Source: Pseudokineococcus marinus (GTDB taxonomy: Bacteria > Actinomycetota > Actinomycetes > Actinomycetales > Quadrisphaeraceae). Taken from it: a DNA stretch of 64,000 bases. This document shows positions 49,639 through 58,404 of this stretch, one piece after another. Position numbers and translations under genes: made by a program. The notes under the pieces are model-generated. The model was given only the letters and a program-made list of their open reading frames with translations, did no database searches and was not told where the DNA came from. Each line of letters opens with the position of its first letter. Position 1 is the stretch's first letter. The DNA lies in assembly GCF_037482405.1 (NCBI RefSeq), contig NZ_JBBHZZ010000002.1:62001-126000 (forward strand). The letters run 5' to 3'.

Positions 49639-51929
49639 GCCGCCGCCCCGTCCCGGCCGCGCCGGCGCAGGCCCGCCGTGACGGCGCCCGCGGCCACGAG
49701 CAGGAGCCCGGCGGCGGTCAGCGGGACGAGGAGCACCGCCCCGACCGGCGCGTAGGAGACCTCGAGGCGACCGGCGTCCACCCCGGCGGGCACCTCGACG
49801 CGCAGGACGGCGCCGTCGAGCGCGTCCACCGGCACGGGCTCGCCGTCGACGGCGGCGCGCAGCCCCGGCCACCACGTCGTCCGCAGCACGACCTCCCCGG
49901 GCGAGGCGCCGGTCGTCACGGTGTAGGCGTCCATCGGCTGACCGCGACGCGCCACGTCGGTGACCCACCCCTCCTGCTCGAGCTCGACGCCGTCGGCCGC
50001 CGTGACCCGCCCCGGGAGGCCGTCCTCGCGCCCGTACCGCAGCCACCGGCCCTCCTGGCCCTGCGGCGTCCAGCCCTGCGCGAAGTGGTCGAGGACGGCC
50101 TGCGGCGCGCGCTCGTCGAGGAGGACCTCGTCGGAGGACAGCAGGTCGACCCACGCGAGGTCGGTGCCCGTCGCCGTCTCGAGCAGCGCGGCCGGGTCGC
50201 CGCACGTGAAGCCGAGGAAGCCCCGGCACCAGTGCTGGTCGAGCGCCTCCTGCCACACCGCGTGGCTGCCGAAGCCCGGGCGCAGGTCGGCGAGGAGGTT
50301 GCCGTTGCCGCTCATGACCCCGGCGTCCCACATCTCGGCCTCGTCGACGCCGAAGGTCACCACGGTCGTCGCCTCGTCGACGGCGACGGACCGCTCCCGG
50401 TAGGACTCGACCGTGCGGCCCAGCCCGTCGCCCCGGTACAGCCCGCGGAAGAGCATGTCGTCCTCCGGCTGGCCGGCGATCCGGTCGGCGCGGGCCTCGA
50501 GGGCCCGCATCGCGAGGACGCCCGTGAGCGGGGCGAGCAGGGCCGCCACGACGAGCACGACCGCAGCGGCGCGCGCGGCCGGGGCCCCGCGGAGCAGCGC
50601 GACGGCCGCGAGGAGCCCCAGGGCGACGACGGCGCCGCCGAGGACGTGCGCCTCCCACAGCCCCGGGGCGCGGAAGAGCGAGACGACCACCTGGAGCGCG
50701 ACCACGGCGGCGGCCCCGAGCAGCCGCCCGCGGGTCAAGCGCGGTGCCGCCGAGACGGCGAGCACCGCCAGCACCGTCACGGCCACCTGGACGACGACCA
50801 GGTAGCGCAGCGGGTAGCGGAAGAGCAGCACCGTCGTCGGGAGCTGGGTGGCCACCACGGCGCTCACCCACAGCAGGGCGGCGGGCACGACGCCGGGAGC
50901 ACCGACCGCCCGGCGCCAGTCGACGAGCACGAGGAGCGGCACCGCGACGACCATGGCCCCCATCGCGGGCACGAGCCCGATGGACCCCACCCACGCGTTC
51001 GTCTGGCCGAGCAGCGTGGGGCCCGCGAGGACGACGTCGAGGAAGTTCGTGACGGCGTAGCCCGCGTTGCCCACGAGGGGGTCCGCGCCCTGGCGCGCCG
51101 TCACCGCCGACGTCTGCACCATCGTCAGGAGCGTGGGCAGGCCGGCGAGCAGGCCGCCGACGCAGGCGGCGGCGCGCCCGAGGACGTCGCGGTCGCGCAC
51201 GAGCGCGCGCACGGACCCGGCCTCACGGCCGCGCTCGACGAGCAGCGCCGCGATGAGGACGAGCGCGAAGGGCAGGACGTAGGGGTTGCCGGAGGTGAGC
51301 AGCGCCCAGGTGGCGAGCCCGGTGACCACCACGCCGACGGCGCCGCGGCTGCGCAGGCCCACCCAGAGCCAGGGCAGGACCGCGAGGCTCAGCAGGAGGG
51401 GCCACCACGAGCTGCCGAACCAGAGGAGGAACCCGCTCGTCGACGCGCCCAGCGCGCCCGGCACGGCGAGGGACCGCCGCACGCCGTGCTGGCGCAGGAG
51501 CGCGAGGACGCCGAGGGCCAGCGCCGTCGTCGTCACCCCGCCGTAGACCCACGACCAGACGACGAGGTCGTCGAAGCGGGCGGCCGCCGCCTGGAGGACC
51601 CAGTGGAGCGGGTCGAGGACGCCGTACTGCATGTCGGCCGTGAAGTTGCCGGCCATGCCGAGCTCCGGGTCCATGAGCGGCGGCTGGCCCGCCTCCTGCC
51701 GGCGGCCGAGCCACCACATCGCCGGCCCGAACTGGCGGATGGCGTCGTCGAACCAGAAGAAGCGGGGCGCCAGCGCGGAGAGGACGACGAGGAAGGCGCT
51801 CTGGCCGGCGACGACGAGCGCCGGCGAGAGGAGGTCGGTGCGCCCGCGGGGCGGGGCGGGCGCGGGGCGGGCGGGGTCGGCAGGTGCGCGCGACGTGCTC
51901 GCCACCGCTCCCACCACTGCGCACCCCAC
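49635..51929 (-). CDS. Large polytopic membrane protein, GT-C/YfhO-like
   Basis: Up to 764 residues. About 11-12 helices come first, with FFWFDDAIRQFGPAMWWLG in the first exterior loop (Asp61-Asp62). The acidic pair in that loop is where GT-C transferases have their catalytic Asp. A 190-residue extracytoplasmic domain follows (VSGNGNLLADLRPGFG-like stretch, WVTDVARRGQPMDAYTVTTGASPGEVVLRTTWWPGLRAAVDG), and a last helix. This plan matches YfhO-type proteins, which glycosylate wall teichoic or lipoteichoic acids. It would move the flipped sugar onto an exterior polymer. It heads the six-gene operon. The start could be any of several GTGs from 51929. Confidence 0.78.
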   Translation of the reverse strand: MGCAVVGAVASTSRAPADPARPAPAPPRGRTDLLSPALVVAGQSAFLVVLSALAPRFFWFDDAIRQFGPAMWWLGRRQEAGQPPLMDPELGMAGNFTADMQYGVLDPLHWVLQAAAARFDDLVVWSWVYGGVTTTALALGVLALLRQHGVRRSLAVPGALGASTSGFLLWFGSSWWPLLLSLAVLPWLWVGLRSRGAVGVVVTGLATWALLTSGNPYVLPFALVLIAALLVERGREAGSVRALVRDRDVLGRAAACVGGLLAGLPTLLTMVQTSAVTARQGADPLVGNAGYAVTNFLDVVLAGPTLLGQTNAWVGSIGLVPAMGAMVVAVPLLVLVDWRRAVGAPGVVPAALLWVSAVVATQLPTTVLLFRYPLRYLVVVQVAVTVLAVLAVSAAPRLTRGRLLGAAAVVALQVVVSLFRAPGLWEAHVLGGAVVALGLLAAVALLRGAPAARAAAVVLVVAALLAPLTGVLAMRALEARADRIAGQPEDDMLFRGLYRGDGLGRTVESYRERSVAVDEATTVVTFGVDEAEMWDAGVMSGNGNLLADLRPGFGSHAVWQEALDQHWCRGFLGFTCGDPAALLETATGTDLAWVDLLSSDEVLLDERAPQAVLDHFAQGWTPQGQEGRWLRYGREDGLPGRVTAADGVELEQEGWVTDVARRGQPMDAYTVTTGASPGEVVLRTTWWPGLRAAVDGEPVPVDALDGAVLRVEVPAGVDAGRLEVSYAPVGAVLLVPLTAAGLLLVAAGAVTAGLRRRGRDGAAA

Positions 51930-52116
51930 CGCTCGACGACCCTGCCGCGCCGACCGCCCTGCGGGGCGCGGCGCCCGGCGATGCTATCCGCCGGGCCCGC
52001 GCGGCCCGGTCCGGCGAGGCGCCACGGCGCGCCGTCGCCGACCGGCTCGGGTGGACGGCGCACCGGCGGGGCCGACCGGGGCCCGGACGCGCCGCGAGCC
52101 GCGGCGGGGCCCGGTG

Positions 52117-52293
52117 NNNNNNNNNNNNNNNNNNNNNNNNNNNNNNNNNNNNNNNNNNNNNNNNNNNNNNNNNNNNNNNNNNNNNNNNNNNNNNNNNNNN
52201 NNNNNNNNNNNNNNNNNNNNNNNNNNNNNNNNNNNNNNNNNNNNNNNNNNNNNNNNNNNNNNNNNNNNNNNNNNNNNNNNNNNNNNNNNNNNN
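52117..52293. other. Assembly gap (177 N) with GC-rich flanks
   Basis: The gap separates the start of the membrane-protein operon (51929) from the end of the LGFP amidase gene (52337). The 187 bp to its left should hold the operon promoter; I saw no convincing -10/-35. The 43 bp to its right are GC-rich with no recognisable element. Confidence 0.9.
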
Positions 52294-52336
52294 CAGCTCG
52301 CGGCGGGCGTGCGGGGCGCGGGCGCCCCGCCCGGTC

Positions 52337-54286
52337 TCAGCGGTAGCGGACCGTCGTGGCGCCCGTCGAGCGGGTCCAGGTGATCGTGCCGCCCTGGAAG
52401 GTCCCGACCTCGCCCGTCGCGGTGGAGCGCTGGTCGGCCGTCGGGTACCCGAGGCGCGACCTCTCCCAGCCGAGCGAGGCCCAGCGGTCGCGGACGGCGC
52501 CCCGGACGTCGTGCGCGCCGGTCTTCGGGGAGAAGTAGACCGAGCCGCCCTGGAAGTGGTTGAAGGCACCGCCGCGGATCGGCGTCTCGTCGGTCGTGGG
52601 GAAGCCGAGCACGCCGTACTCCCAGCCCTTCGAGGCCCAGGCCGCGCGGATCTTCCCCTTGACCACGTGGGTGCCGACCGGCTTGGAGTAGTAGACCGAG
52701 CCGCCCTGGAAGTGGGCGAAGAGACCGCCCGGGATGGGCGTCACGTCCGTGGTGGGGAAGCCGAGGTAGCCGTTCTCCCAGCCGGTGGTCGCCCACTTGT
52801 CGAAGACCGGGCCGCGCACGACGTGGGCGCCGGTGGCGGCGGAGGTGTAGATCGAGCCCCGCTCGAAGTGGTTGAACGCCCCGCCGGTGATCCAGGTCTG
52901 GTCGGTGGTCGGGAAGCGCAGGAAGGACTTCTCCCAGCCCATCGAGGCCCACTTCTCGAGGATCGAGCCGCGGACGACGGCCGGGGCCGTGCGGGGGCCG
53001 TCGAAGATGGAACCGCCGGCGAAGTGCTGGTACTGGCCGCCGAGCGCGATGTCCTTGACGGGCCCCTGCTCCGCGCCGAGCTCGCCGGACGCGCCGCCGT
53101 AGGCCTTCCACTTGGCCGTGATCGCGGAGAGCGGCGCCGGGGGGACCACGACGGCCGAGGAGGGGACGAGGAGCTGCGCCACGCGGTCGCGGATGGGGCC
53201 CATCTGCGCGTAGCCGTTCTTGCCCGGGCAGGTGGTGTAGCCGACGTCGCGGTGGGCGAAGATCGTCGGGAGCGTGACGGTGCTGCCCTTGGCGAACTTG
53301 ATGCCCGAGGCGCCCGAGACCAGGCGCGCGGTGCCCTTGGGGTCGATGCCGGCCAGGGAGAAGCGCCAGGCGATGACCCGCGAGACCGTGTCGACCATGG
53401 CGGCGGGCACGGCGGCGGTGTCGTAGTTGCCGATCATCGAGACGCCGACGGTGCCGGTGTTGAAGCCCGCGGCGTGGGCGCCCACGACGGTCTTCGAGAG
53501 GCTCCCGTAGCGGCCCTCCCACGCCTGGCCGAAGCGGTCGACCAGGAAGTTGTAGCCGAGGTCGCACCAGCCGTTGGACTTCACGTGGTAGGCGTAGAAG
53601 CTGCGGATGATGCCGGGGACCTGCGACTGCGCGTAGCCGTTGGCGCTCGCGGCGTGGTGGACGGTGGCCGCCTTGAGCGTCGCCGAGGACGGCGTGCACG
53701 TGCGGATCGACTCGTCGGCGCCCCACTGGGCGCGGGTCTTGATCGACGGCTGGCCGACGGCGGCGAGCGCCGCGTCGGGGGCCTGGGCGGCCGCGGCGTC
53801 CGCGGGGCTCGTGCCGGGGTCGACGAGGGTGAGGCCGGCGGCGTCGACGTCGTCGGCGCCGAGGCGCACCTCGACCTGGCGGTCGTCGGCGCCGGGGCCG
53901 ATCCACAGGGGCTCGGTCGACCAGCGGCCGGTCGGGGCGGCCCCGTCCTCGCCCGCCTCGAGCTCGAGCGTGGTCCAGCTGGTCCAGCCGGCGTCGTCCT
54001 GCACCCGCACCTCGACGGGCGCGACGGGCGGGGCGGAGAACTGCACGCCCACGGTCTCGGCGTCACCGGCCGCGACCGCGCGGACCACGGAGGCGGGGCC
54101 CTGGGTGACCTCGAGGGAGGCGAGGGCCGCGGAACCGGCCTCGCCGAGGGGGACGACCTCGACCTCGGGGGCCACGGGGGCGGGCTGCGGGCTGCTCTGG
54201 GGGGTGGCGGCGGCCGCATGCCCCAGGGGCACCGCCACCAGGGCTGCGACGACGCCGGTCGTCACGAGATCGCGAGTGAGTCGCAC
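52337..54286 (-). CDS. N-acetylmuramoyl-L-alanine amidase (PGRP type) with LGFP repeats
   Basis: 649 residues. Signal peptide MRLTRDLVTTGVVAALVAVPLGHAAAA; a beta-rich region (about 45-160); the amidase_2/PGRP domain (about 183-365) with zinc ligands His210/211 (ATVHHAAS), His345 (FAHRDVGY) and Cys353 (TTCPG), and the catalytic Tyr245 (DLGYNFLVD). From about 395 four to five LGFP repeats follow (FLRFPTTD, YLGFPTTD, VLGFPTTD, RLGYPTAD). It cleaves peptidoglycan stem peptides while bound to the wall. GTG 54286 has GGAGG ten bases upstream. M. tuberculosis has an LGFP-bearing amidase (Rv3811) beside glf, the same neighbourhood. A sigma-28-like promoter precedes it. Confidence 0.92.
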   Translation of the reverse strand: MRLTRDLVTTGVVAALVAVPLGHAAAATPQSSPQPAPVAPEVEVVPLGEAGSAALASLEVTQGPASVVRAVAAGDAETVGVQFSAPPVAPVEVRVQDDAGWTSWTTLELEAGEDGAAPTGRWSTEPLWIGPGADDRQVEVRLGADDVDAAGLTLVDPGTSPADAAAAQAPDAALAAVGQPSIKTRAQWGADESIRTCTPSSATLKAATVHHAASANGYAQSQVPGIIRSFYAYHVKSNGWCDLGYNFLVDRFGQAWEGRYGSLSKTVVGAHAAGFNTGTVGVSMIGNYDTAAVPAAMVDTVSRVIAWRFSLAGIDPKGTARLVSGASGIKFAKGSTVTLPTIFAHRDVGYTTCPGKNGYAQMGPIRDRVAQLLVPSSAVVVPPAPLSAITAKWKAYGGASGELGAEQGPVKDIALGGQYQHFAGGSIFDGPRTAPAVVRGSILEKWASMGWEKSFLRFPTTDQTWITGGAFNHFERGSIYTSAATGAHVVRGPVFDKWATTGWENGYLGFPTTDVTPIPGGLFAHFQGGSVYYSKPVGTHVVKGKIRAAWASKGWEYGVLGFPTTDETPIRGGAFNHFQGGSVYFSPKTGAHDVRGAVRDRWASLGWERSRLGYPTADQRSTATGEVGTFQGGTITWTRSTGATTVRYR

Positions 54287-54750
54287 AGCGACTGCACCTC
54301 CATGTCCGTCGGTTTCCGCGTTGCGGTGTCGACGGACCATCGGGGGCGCCCCGAGACGACTTGACCGGGCCGTGACCGGGGCGGAAGCGCCGCGAGGAGG
54401 CCCGGCAGGGGCCTCGTCGGCCCTGCGCACCCAGGCGACGTCCAGCGCCCGTCCAGGTGACGGCGCCGCGCGCGGCCCCAGCCGCAGCGGCTCGCCGGTT
54501 CCGGAGCGGCCCCGGGGGCGCCCGCCCGCCCGCGGGCGGGCCCCGTGGCGGGACGGCGGGCGGATCGGCCCCTCCCCCGGCCGCCGCACGGCCTCACCCG
54601 GACGCACTAGCGGCCGGCTGGTCGCCGTCACCCGGACGGCCCTGGCCCCGCGGCCGGCGGTCGAGCGCGCGGGTCGGGCGGCCGGGGAGCCGACGGGGCC
54701 GGACCGGCGTGGCGGGCGGAGGGGGCGGGCGGAGGGGGCGCGGCGGGGCG
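54287..54750. other. 464-bp intergenic region upstream of the amidase
   Basis: This stretch holds the amidase leader and its TCAAG-N16-CCGATGG promoter (54340-54364), a GGGGCGCCCC palindrome inside that promoter's spacer (54346-54355), and a G-rich 13-bp direct repeat (about 54713-54738) just after the ABC ATPase gene. I see no credible coding frame in the rest. Confidence 0.6.
54340..54364 (-). promoter_or_regulatory. Sigma-28-like promoter of the LGFP amidase
   Basis: On the minus strand TCAAG (54364-54360), 16 nt, CCGATGG (CCGA at 54343-54340). A transcript starting ten bases later would have a 43-nt leader with GGAGG before GTG 54286. The spacer carries the palindrome GGGGCGCCCC. Confidence 0.62.
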
Positions 54751-55515
54751 TCAGCCGCGCAGGTGCGCCACGGCCTCGTCGATGCCGCCGTCGAGCTGGA
54801 CGCGGCCGCCCGCGAGCACGACGCCGCGGTCGCAGAGCTTCGCCATGCGGTCGAGGTCGTGGCTGACGATGACGAGGGTGCGGCCCTCGGCGCGCAGGGC
54901 GCGGATGCGCGCCAGGCACTTCTGCTGGAACGGCTCGTCGCCGACGGCGAGGATCTCGTCGACGAGGAAGACGTCGGGCTCGGTGTGCACCGCGACGGCG
55001 AAGGCGAGCCGCAGGAACATGCCCGAGGAGTAGAACTTCACCTCGGTGTCGATGAAGCGCTCGATCTCGCTGAAGGCGACGATCTCGTCGAAGCGGGCGC
55101 GCGTCGTCGCCGCGTCCATCCCGAGGATGGCCGCGTTGAGGTAGACGTTCTCGCGGCCGGTGAGGTCGGGGTGGAAGCCCGCGCCCACCTCGATGAGGCC
55201 GGCGACGCGGCCGCGGACGCCGATGGAGCCGCTGTCCGGCGTCATGACCCCCGAGACGAGCTTGAGCAGCGTCGACTTGCCCGACCCGTTGAGCCCGAGC
55301 AGCGCCACGGACTCCCCCTGGCCGACGGACAGCGACACGTCGTCCAGCGCCATGAAGGTGTCGCCGAGGGGGCGACCGCGCACCGCCGCCACGGCCAGCT
55401 CCTTGAGCGAGCGGTTGTGGCGGAGCGTGAACCGCTTGCTCACGCCGCCGACGCGGACGACGTCGGTGCCCGACGTCCGGGGCCCCGCGGCTCCGGGCAC
55501 TGCAGGTCCTGGCAT
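54751..55515 (-). CDS. ABC transporter ATP-binding protein, Wzt/TagH type
   Basis: 254 residues. Walker A is GLNGSGKST (74-82), the signature YSSGMFLRLAFA (from 162), Walker B VFLVDEILAVGD (181-192) and the H-loop VSHD. The long N-terminal lead VGGVSKRFTLRHNRSLKELAV and the FHPDLTGRENVYLNAAILGM segment are typical of polysaccharide and teichoic acid exporters. There is no C-terminal carbohydrate-binding extension, so export probably does not require a chain-end cap. It powers export of the galactan or related polymer. ATG 55515 has AGGAG five bases upstream and overlaps the permease stop. Confidence 0.93.
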   Translation of the reverse strand: MPGPAVPGAAGPRTSGTDVVRVGGVSKRFTLRHNRSLKELAVAAVRGRPLGDTFMALDDVSLSVGQGESVALLGLNGSGKSTLLKLVSGVMTPDSGSIGVRGRVAGLIEVGAGFHPDLTGRENVYLNAAILGMDAATTRARFDEIVAFSEIERFIDTEVKFYSSGMFLRLAFAVAVHTEPDVFLVDEILAVGDEPFQQKCLARIRALRAEGRTLVIVSHDLDRMAKLCDRGVVLAGGRVQLDGGIDEAVAHLRG

Positions 55516-56393
55516 CACAGCTCCTGGGCGAAGCGGCCCTCGAGCCGCCGGAAGACGAGCTGGCCCACGGCGAGGAGGACGAGTGAGCCGGCGAGCGCCA
55601 GCACCCCGTCCCAGACGAGGCCGTCGGGGATCTGCCAGCGGTCGGCCGGCACGTCGGCGACCGGGTACCAGAAGGCCCGGTGGAAGAGCTCGACGGCGAC
55701 CGTGAGGGGGTTGTGGAGGTAGAGCCACAGCAGCACCGAGCCCTCGCCGAGCGAGTCGCGCACGAGCGTCCACGGGTAGAGGACCGGCGAGAGCCAGACC
55801 GCGACCATGAGGATGAGGTCGACGATGTTCTCGAGGTCCCGGTAGAGGACGTCGAGGGCCCCGAAGAGCAGCCCCAGGCCCAGCGCCAGGGTGACGACGA
55901 CGAGGACCCCGAGCAGGGCCACGGCCAGCTCGACGAGCCCCGGGCGCCAGCCGACGACCACGCACCCCACGAGCAGCACGACGACCTGCGGCACGAAGTG
56001 GACGAGCCCCACCCAGATGCTCGAGACGGGGAAGAGCTCGCGCGGCAGGTAGATCTTCTTGACGAGCGGGGCGTTGCCCACGACGGCGCGCGTGGCGTTG
56101 CCGAAGCACTCGCTGAAGAGGTTGACGGCGATCATCCCCGAGAAGAGGTAGATCGCGAAGGGCGGCAGCGTGTCCCGCTGCTGCAGGAACTCACCCAGCG
56201 CGAAGAAGAAGACGGCGAACTGCACCGCCGGCTTGACGTAGGACCAGGCGAGGCCGAGGACGGAGCCCCGGTAGCGCACGCGCAGCTCCTTGCGGACCAG
56301 CAGCCGCAGGAGGTAGCGCTGGCGCAGGACGTCGACGAGCCCGAGGCCCCGCCCGGGGGCGACGAGAGGGGCCTCGGAGGGGGACGCGCTCAC
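55515..56393 (-). CDS. ABC-2 type polysaccharide exporter permease (Wzm/TagG type)
   Basis: 292 residues with six membrane helices. Family marks are LLVRKELRVRYRGSVLGLAWSYVKP (the amphipathic gate helix), SGMIAVNLFSECFGNATRAVVGNAPLVKKIYLPRELFPVSS and LMVAVWLSPVLYPW. It pairs with the ATPase whose start overlaps its stop by one base. The equivalents in M. tuberculosis (Rv3781/Rv3783) are proposed to flip the lipid-linked galactan. The GTG 56393 start lies in a 14-bp direct duplication that also contains the GlfT2 stop. Confidence 0.93.
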   Translation of the reverse strand: MSASPSEAPLVAPGRGLGLVDVLRQRYLLRLLVRKELRVRYRGSVLGLAWSYVKPAVQFAVFFFALGEFLQQRDTLPPFAIYLFSGMIAVNLFSECFGNATRAVVGNAPLVKKIYLPRELFPVSSIWVGLVHFVPQVVVLLVGCVVVGWRPGLVELAVALLGVLVVVTLALGLGLLFGALDVLYRDLENIVDLILMVAVWLSPVLYPWTLVRDSLGEGSVLLWLYLHNPLTVAVELFHRAFWYPVADVPADRWQIPDGLVWDGVLALAGSLVLLAVGQLVFRRLEGRFAQEL

Positions 56394-56415
56394 GACCGGG
56401 TGCTCACGACCGGGT
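56388..56415. repeat. 14-bp direct duplication at the glfT2/permease junction
   Basis: GCTCACGACCGGGT occurs twice in tandem (56388-56401 and 56402-56415). Each copy contains a TGA/GTG junction in GTGA form. One copy now provides the GlfT2 stop and the other the permease start. Confidence 0.85.
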
Positions 56416-58404
56416 GCGCCCGGCGTCCGGTGCCGCCGGCGGCAGCGCGAAGGAGGCGCGCCAGCCGTCGGGGCTCGTGAGGTCCGGCAGCGCCGCGCGG
56501 TACTCGGCGGCCAGCCGGGGCCACTCCGCGAGCAGACGGCGGTGGGCGGCCGTCGTGCGGGCCGCGAGGGCGCGGAAGCGGGCGGGGTCGCGGCGGTACC
56601 AGGCCGCGCCGGTGCCGTCCGCCGTGCTGACGAGCGCGCTGTCGAACTGGGCGAGCAGCCACCAGCGGGAGTCCATGTGCGGCACCGCGACCTGCGGGTG
56701 CCGACGGGCGAGCTCGTCGACCGGCCGCAGCTGCTTGAGCGTGCCCGTCGCCGCCTGCACGAGCCCCGCGAGCCGGTTCTCCGGCACCTGGACGTCGCGG
56801 CCGCGCCGCGGCGGCTTGCGGCGGCGCTGGGGCGGGAAGGCCGTGGCGTCGGGGCGCACCACCGCGTCGTCGTAGCCGGCGCGGACCTCCCGGACGCGCG
56901 GCAGCGTGGTCGCGAGGTCGCGGTGCAGGTGCTCCGGACCCTCGAGGACGGCCTCGAGCGCCATGAGCCGCAGCTCGGCGGTCGAGTACTGCATCGACAG
57001 CAGGTGCTTGACGCTGATGCCGAGGCTCTCCCGCACGAGCGCCCCGCCGCGGGCGTAGGGGCTGTGCAGCAGCGCGACGACGAGCCGGTTGCGGGCGTGG
57101 AAGTACGCCTGCCAGTCGACGGCGTCGTCCTTGTCGGTCCACGGCACGTGCCACACCGCGACGCCGGGCAGCGAGACGGTGGGGACGCCGGCCTCGCGGG
57201 CGCGCAGGCCGTACTCGGCGTCGTCCCACTTGATGAAGAGCGGCAGCGAGACCCCGAGCTCGCGGACCACCGACGTGGGGATGAGGCACATCCACCACCC
57301 GTTGAAGTCAGGGTCGACGCGCCGGTGCAGCCACGGCGTCGAGCGCAGGCCGGACCGGCCGAGGTCGTGGTCGTGGTGGGTGGCCGTCGCGGGCCCCCAC
57401 CACGTGCGCCAGGGCTGCACCTGCTCGGCGAGCGCGTGCAGCAGCGAGCGCTGGAACATGCTGAACATGTGCCCGCCGACGATGGTCGGCGTCCGCGCGA
57501 GGTCGGCGAAGGTGACCGCGCGGAGGATCCCCTCGGGCTCGACGACGACGTCGTCGTCGAGGAGCAGCACGTGGTCGACGCCGTCCGACAGGCTCTCGAC
57601 CATGCCGCGGGCGAAGCCGCCAGAGCCGCCGAGGTTGGCCTGGTGGACGACGTCGAGGCGGTCGCCGAGGGCGGCCCGGGCGCGCGGGAAGTGCTCGGTC
57701 TCCGCCGACACCGTCTGCGTGCCCTGGTCGACGACGCGCACGCGGGTCACGACGTCGCGCAGGCCCTCGTCCTCGCCGAGCGTCGCCAGCAGGCGCGCGC
57801 AGTAGTCGGGGCGGTTCATCGTGGTGATGGAGACGGCCACCGTGCCGGCGCCGCGGCCGGCGCCGTCGTCCGTGGACCAGGAGGCCTCCTCGAGCCGGAG
57901 GTCCTGCGTGCCCGCCGCCAGGTCGAACCAGTACCAGCCGCCGTCGTTGAAGGCGCGCAGCGGCAGGTCGACGGCCACGTCGGAGCCGTGGTCGCCGCCG
58001 ACGCGCGAGGACGTGACGCGCTGGGCGTTGCCCTTGGCGTTCGACCGGTAGACCGTCACGGTCCCCGCGCCGCTCGTGCGGACGGACAGGCGGACCTGCT
58101 CCACGACCGTCCACCGGCGCCAGTAGCCGGCCGGGAAGGCGTTGAAGTACGTCGCGAAGGACGAGCGGGTGCCCGCCGGCACGAGGAAGCGACGGCGGCC
58201 GAGGACCTGGTCCCCGGAGACCGCCCCGCCGCGCGCGGTCGCGCGGGACGCGTCCTCGGACGAGCCGGCCGTGACGAGCTCGCCCTCGACGTAGAGCGGC
58301 AGGACGTCGGGGTCGGCGTCCCCGGGCAGGACGACGCGCTGGAGGACCCTCGCCGCGGCGCCCACCGGGCGCGTCCCGACCTCCTCGGCCGCAGGCGCGC
58401 TCAT
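56404..58404 (-). CDS. glfT2: Galactofuranosyltransferase GlfT2-like
   Basis: 666 residues. An N-terminal beta-sandwich (about 60-185, including SFATYFNAFPAGYWRRWT) precedes the GT2 core VAVSITTMNRPDYC, QANLGGSGGFARGM (256 on), LLLDDDVVVEP (metal Asp triad 283-285), FNGWWMCLIP, FIKWDDAEYGLRA (catalytic Asp pair 394-395) and HVPW (His419). A C-terminal helical domain follows. All of these match GlfT2 (Rv3808c), which polymerises galactofuranose from UDP-Galf on a lipid carrier. ATG 58404 overlaps the glf stop as ATGA, so UDP-Galf maker and user are coupled. Confidence 0.94.
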   Translation of the reverse strand: MSAPAAEEVGTRPVGAAARVLQRVVLPGDADPDVLPLYVEGELVTAGSSEDASRATARGGAVSGDQVLGRRRFLVPAGTRSSFATYFNAFPAGYWRRWTVVEQVRLSVRTSGAGTVTVYRSNAKGNAQRVTSSRVGGDHGSDVAVDLPLRAFNDGGWYWFDLAAGTQDLRLEEASWSTDDGAGRGAGTVAVSITTMNRPDYCARLLATLGEDEGLRDVVTRVRVVDQGTQTVSAETEHFPRARAALGDRLDVVHQANLGGSGGFARGMVESLSDGVDHVLLLDDDVVVEPEGILRAVTFADLARTPTIVGGHMFSMFQRSLLHALAEQVQPWRTWWGPATATHHDHDLGRSGLRSTPWLHRRVDPDFNGWWMCLIPTSVVRELGVSLPLFIKWDDAEYGLRAREAGVPTVSLPGVAVWHVPWTDKDDAVDWQAYFHARNRLVVALLHSPYARGGALVRESLGISVKHLLSMQYSTAELRLMALEAVLEGPEHLHRDLATTLPRVREVRAGYDDAVVRPDATAFPPQRRRKPPRRGRDVQVPENRLAGLVQAATGTLKQLRPVDELARRHPQVAVPHMDSRWWLLAQFDSALVSTADGTGAAWYRRDPARFRALAARTTAAHRRLLAEWPRLAAEYRAALPDLTSPDGWRASFALPPAAPDAGRTRS

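Noticed and set aside
54287..54750. Small gene in the 464-bp gap before the amidase
   Set aside because: Open frames there are low-complexity Arg/Pro/Gly, without ribosome sites or hydrophobic segments.
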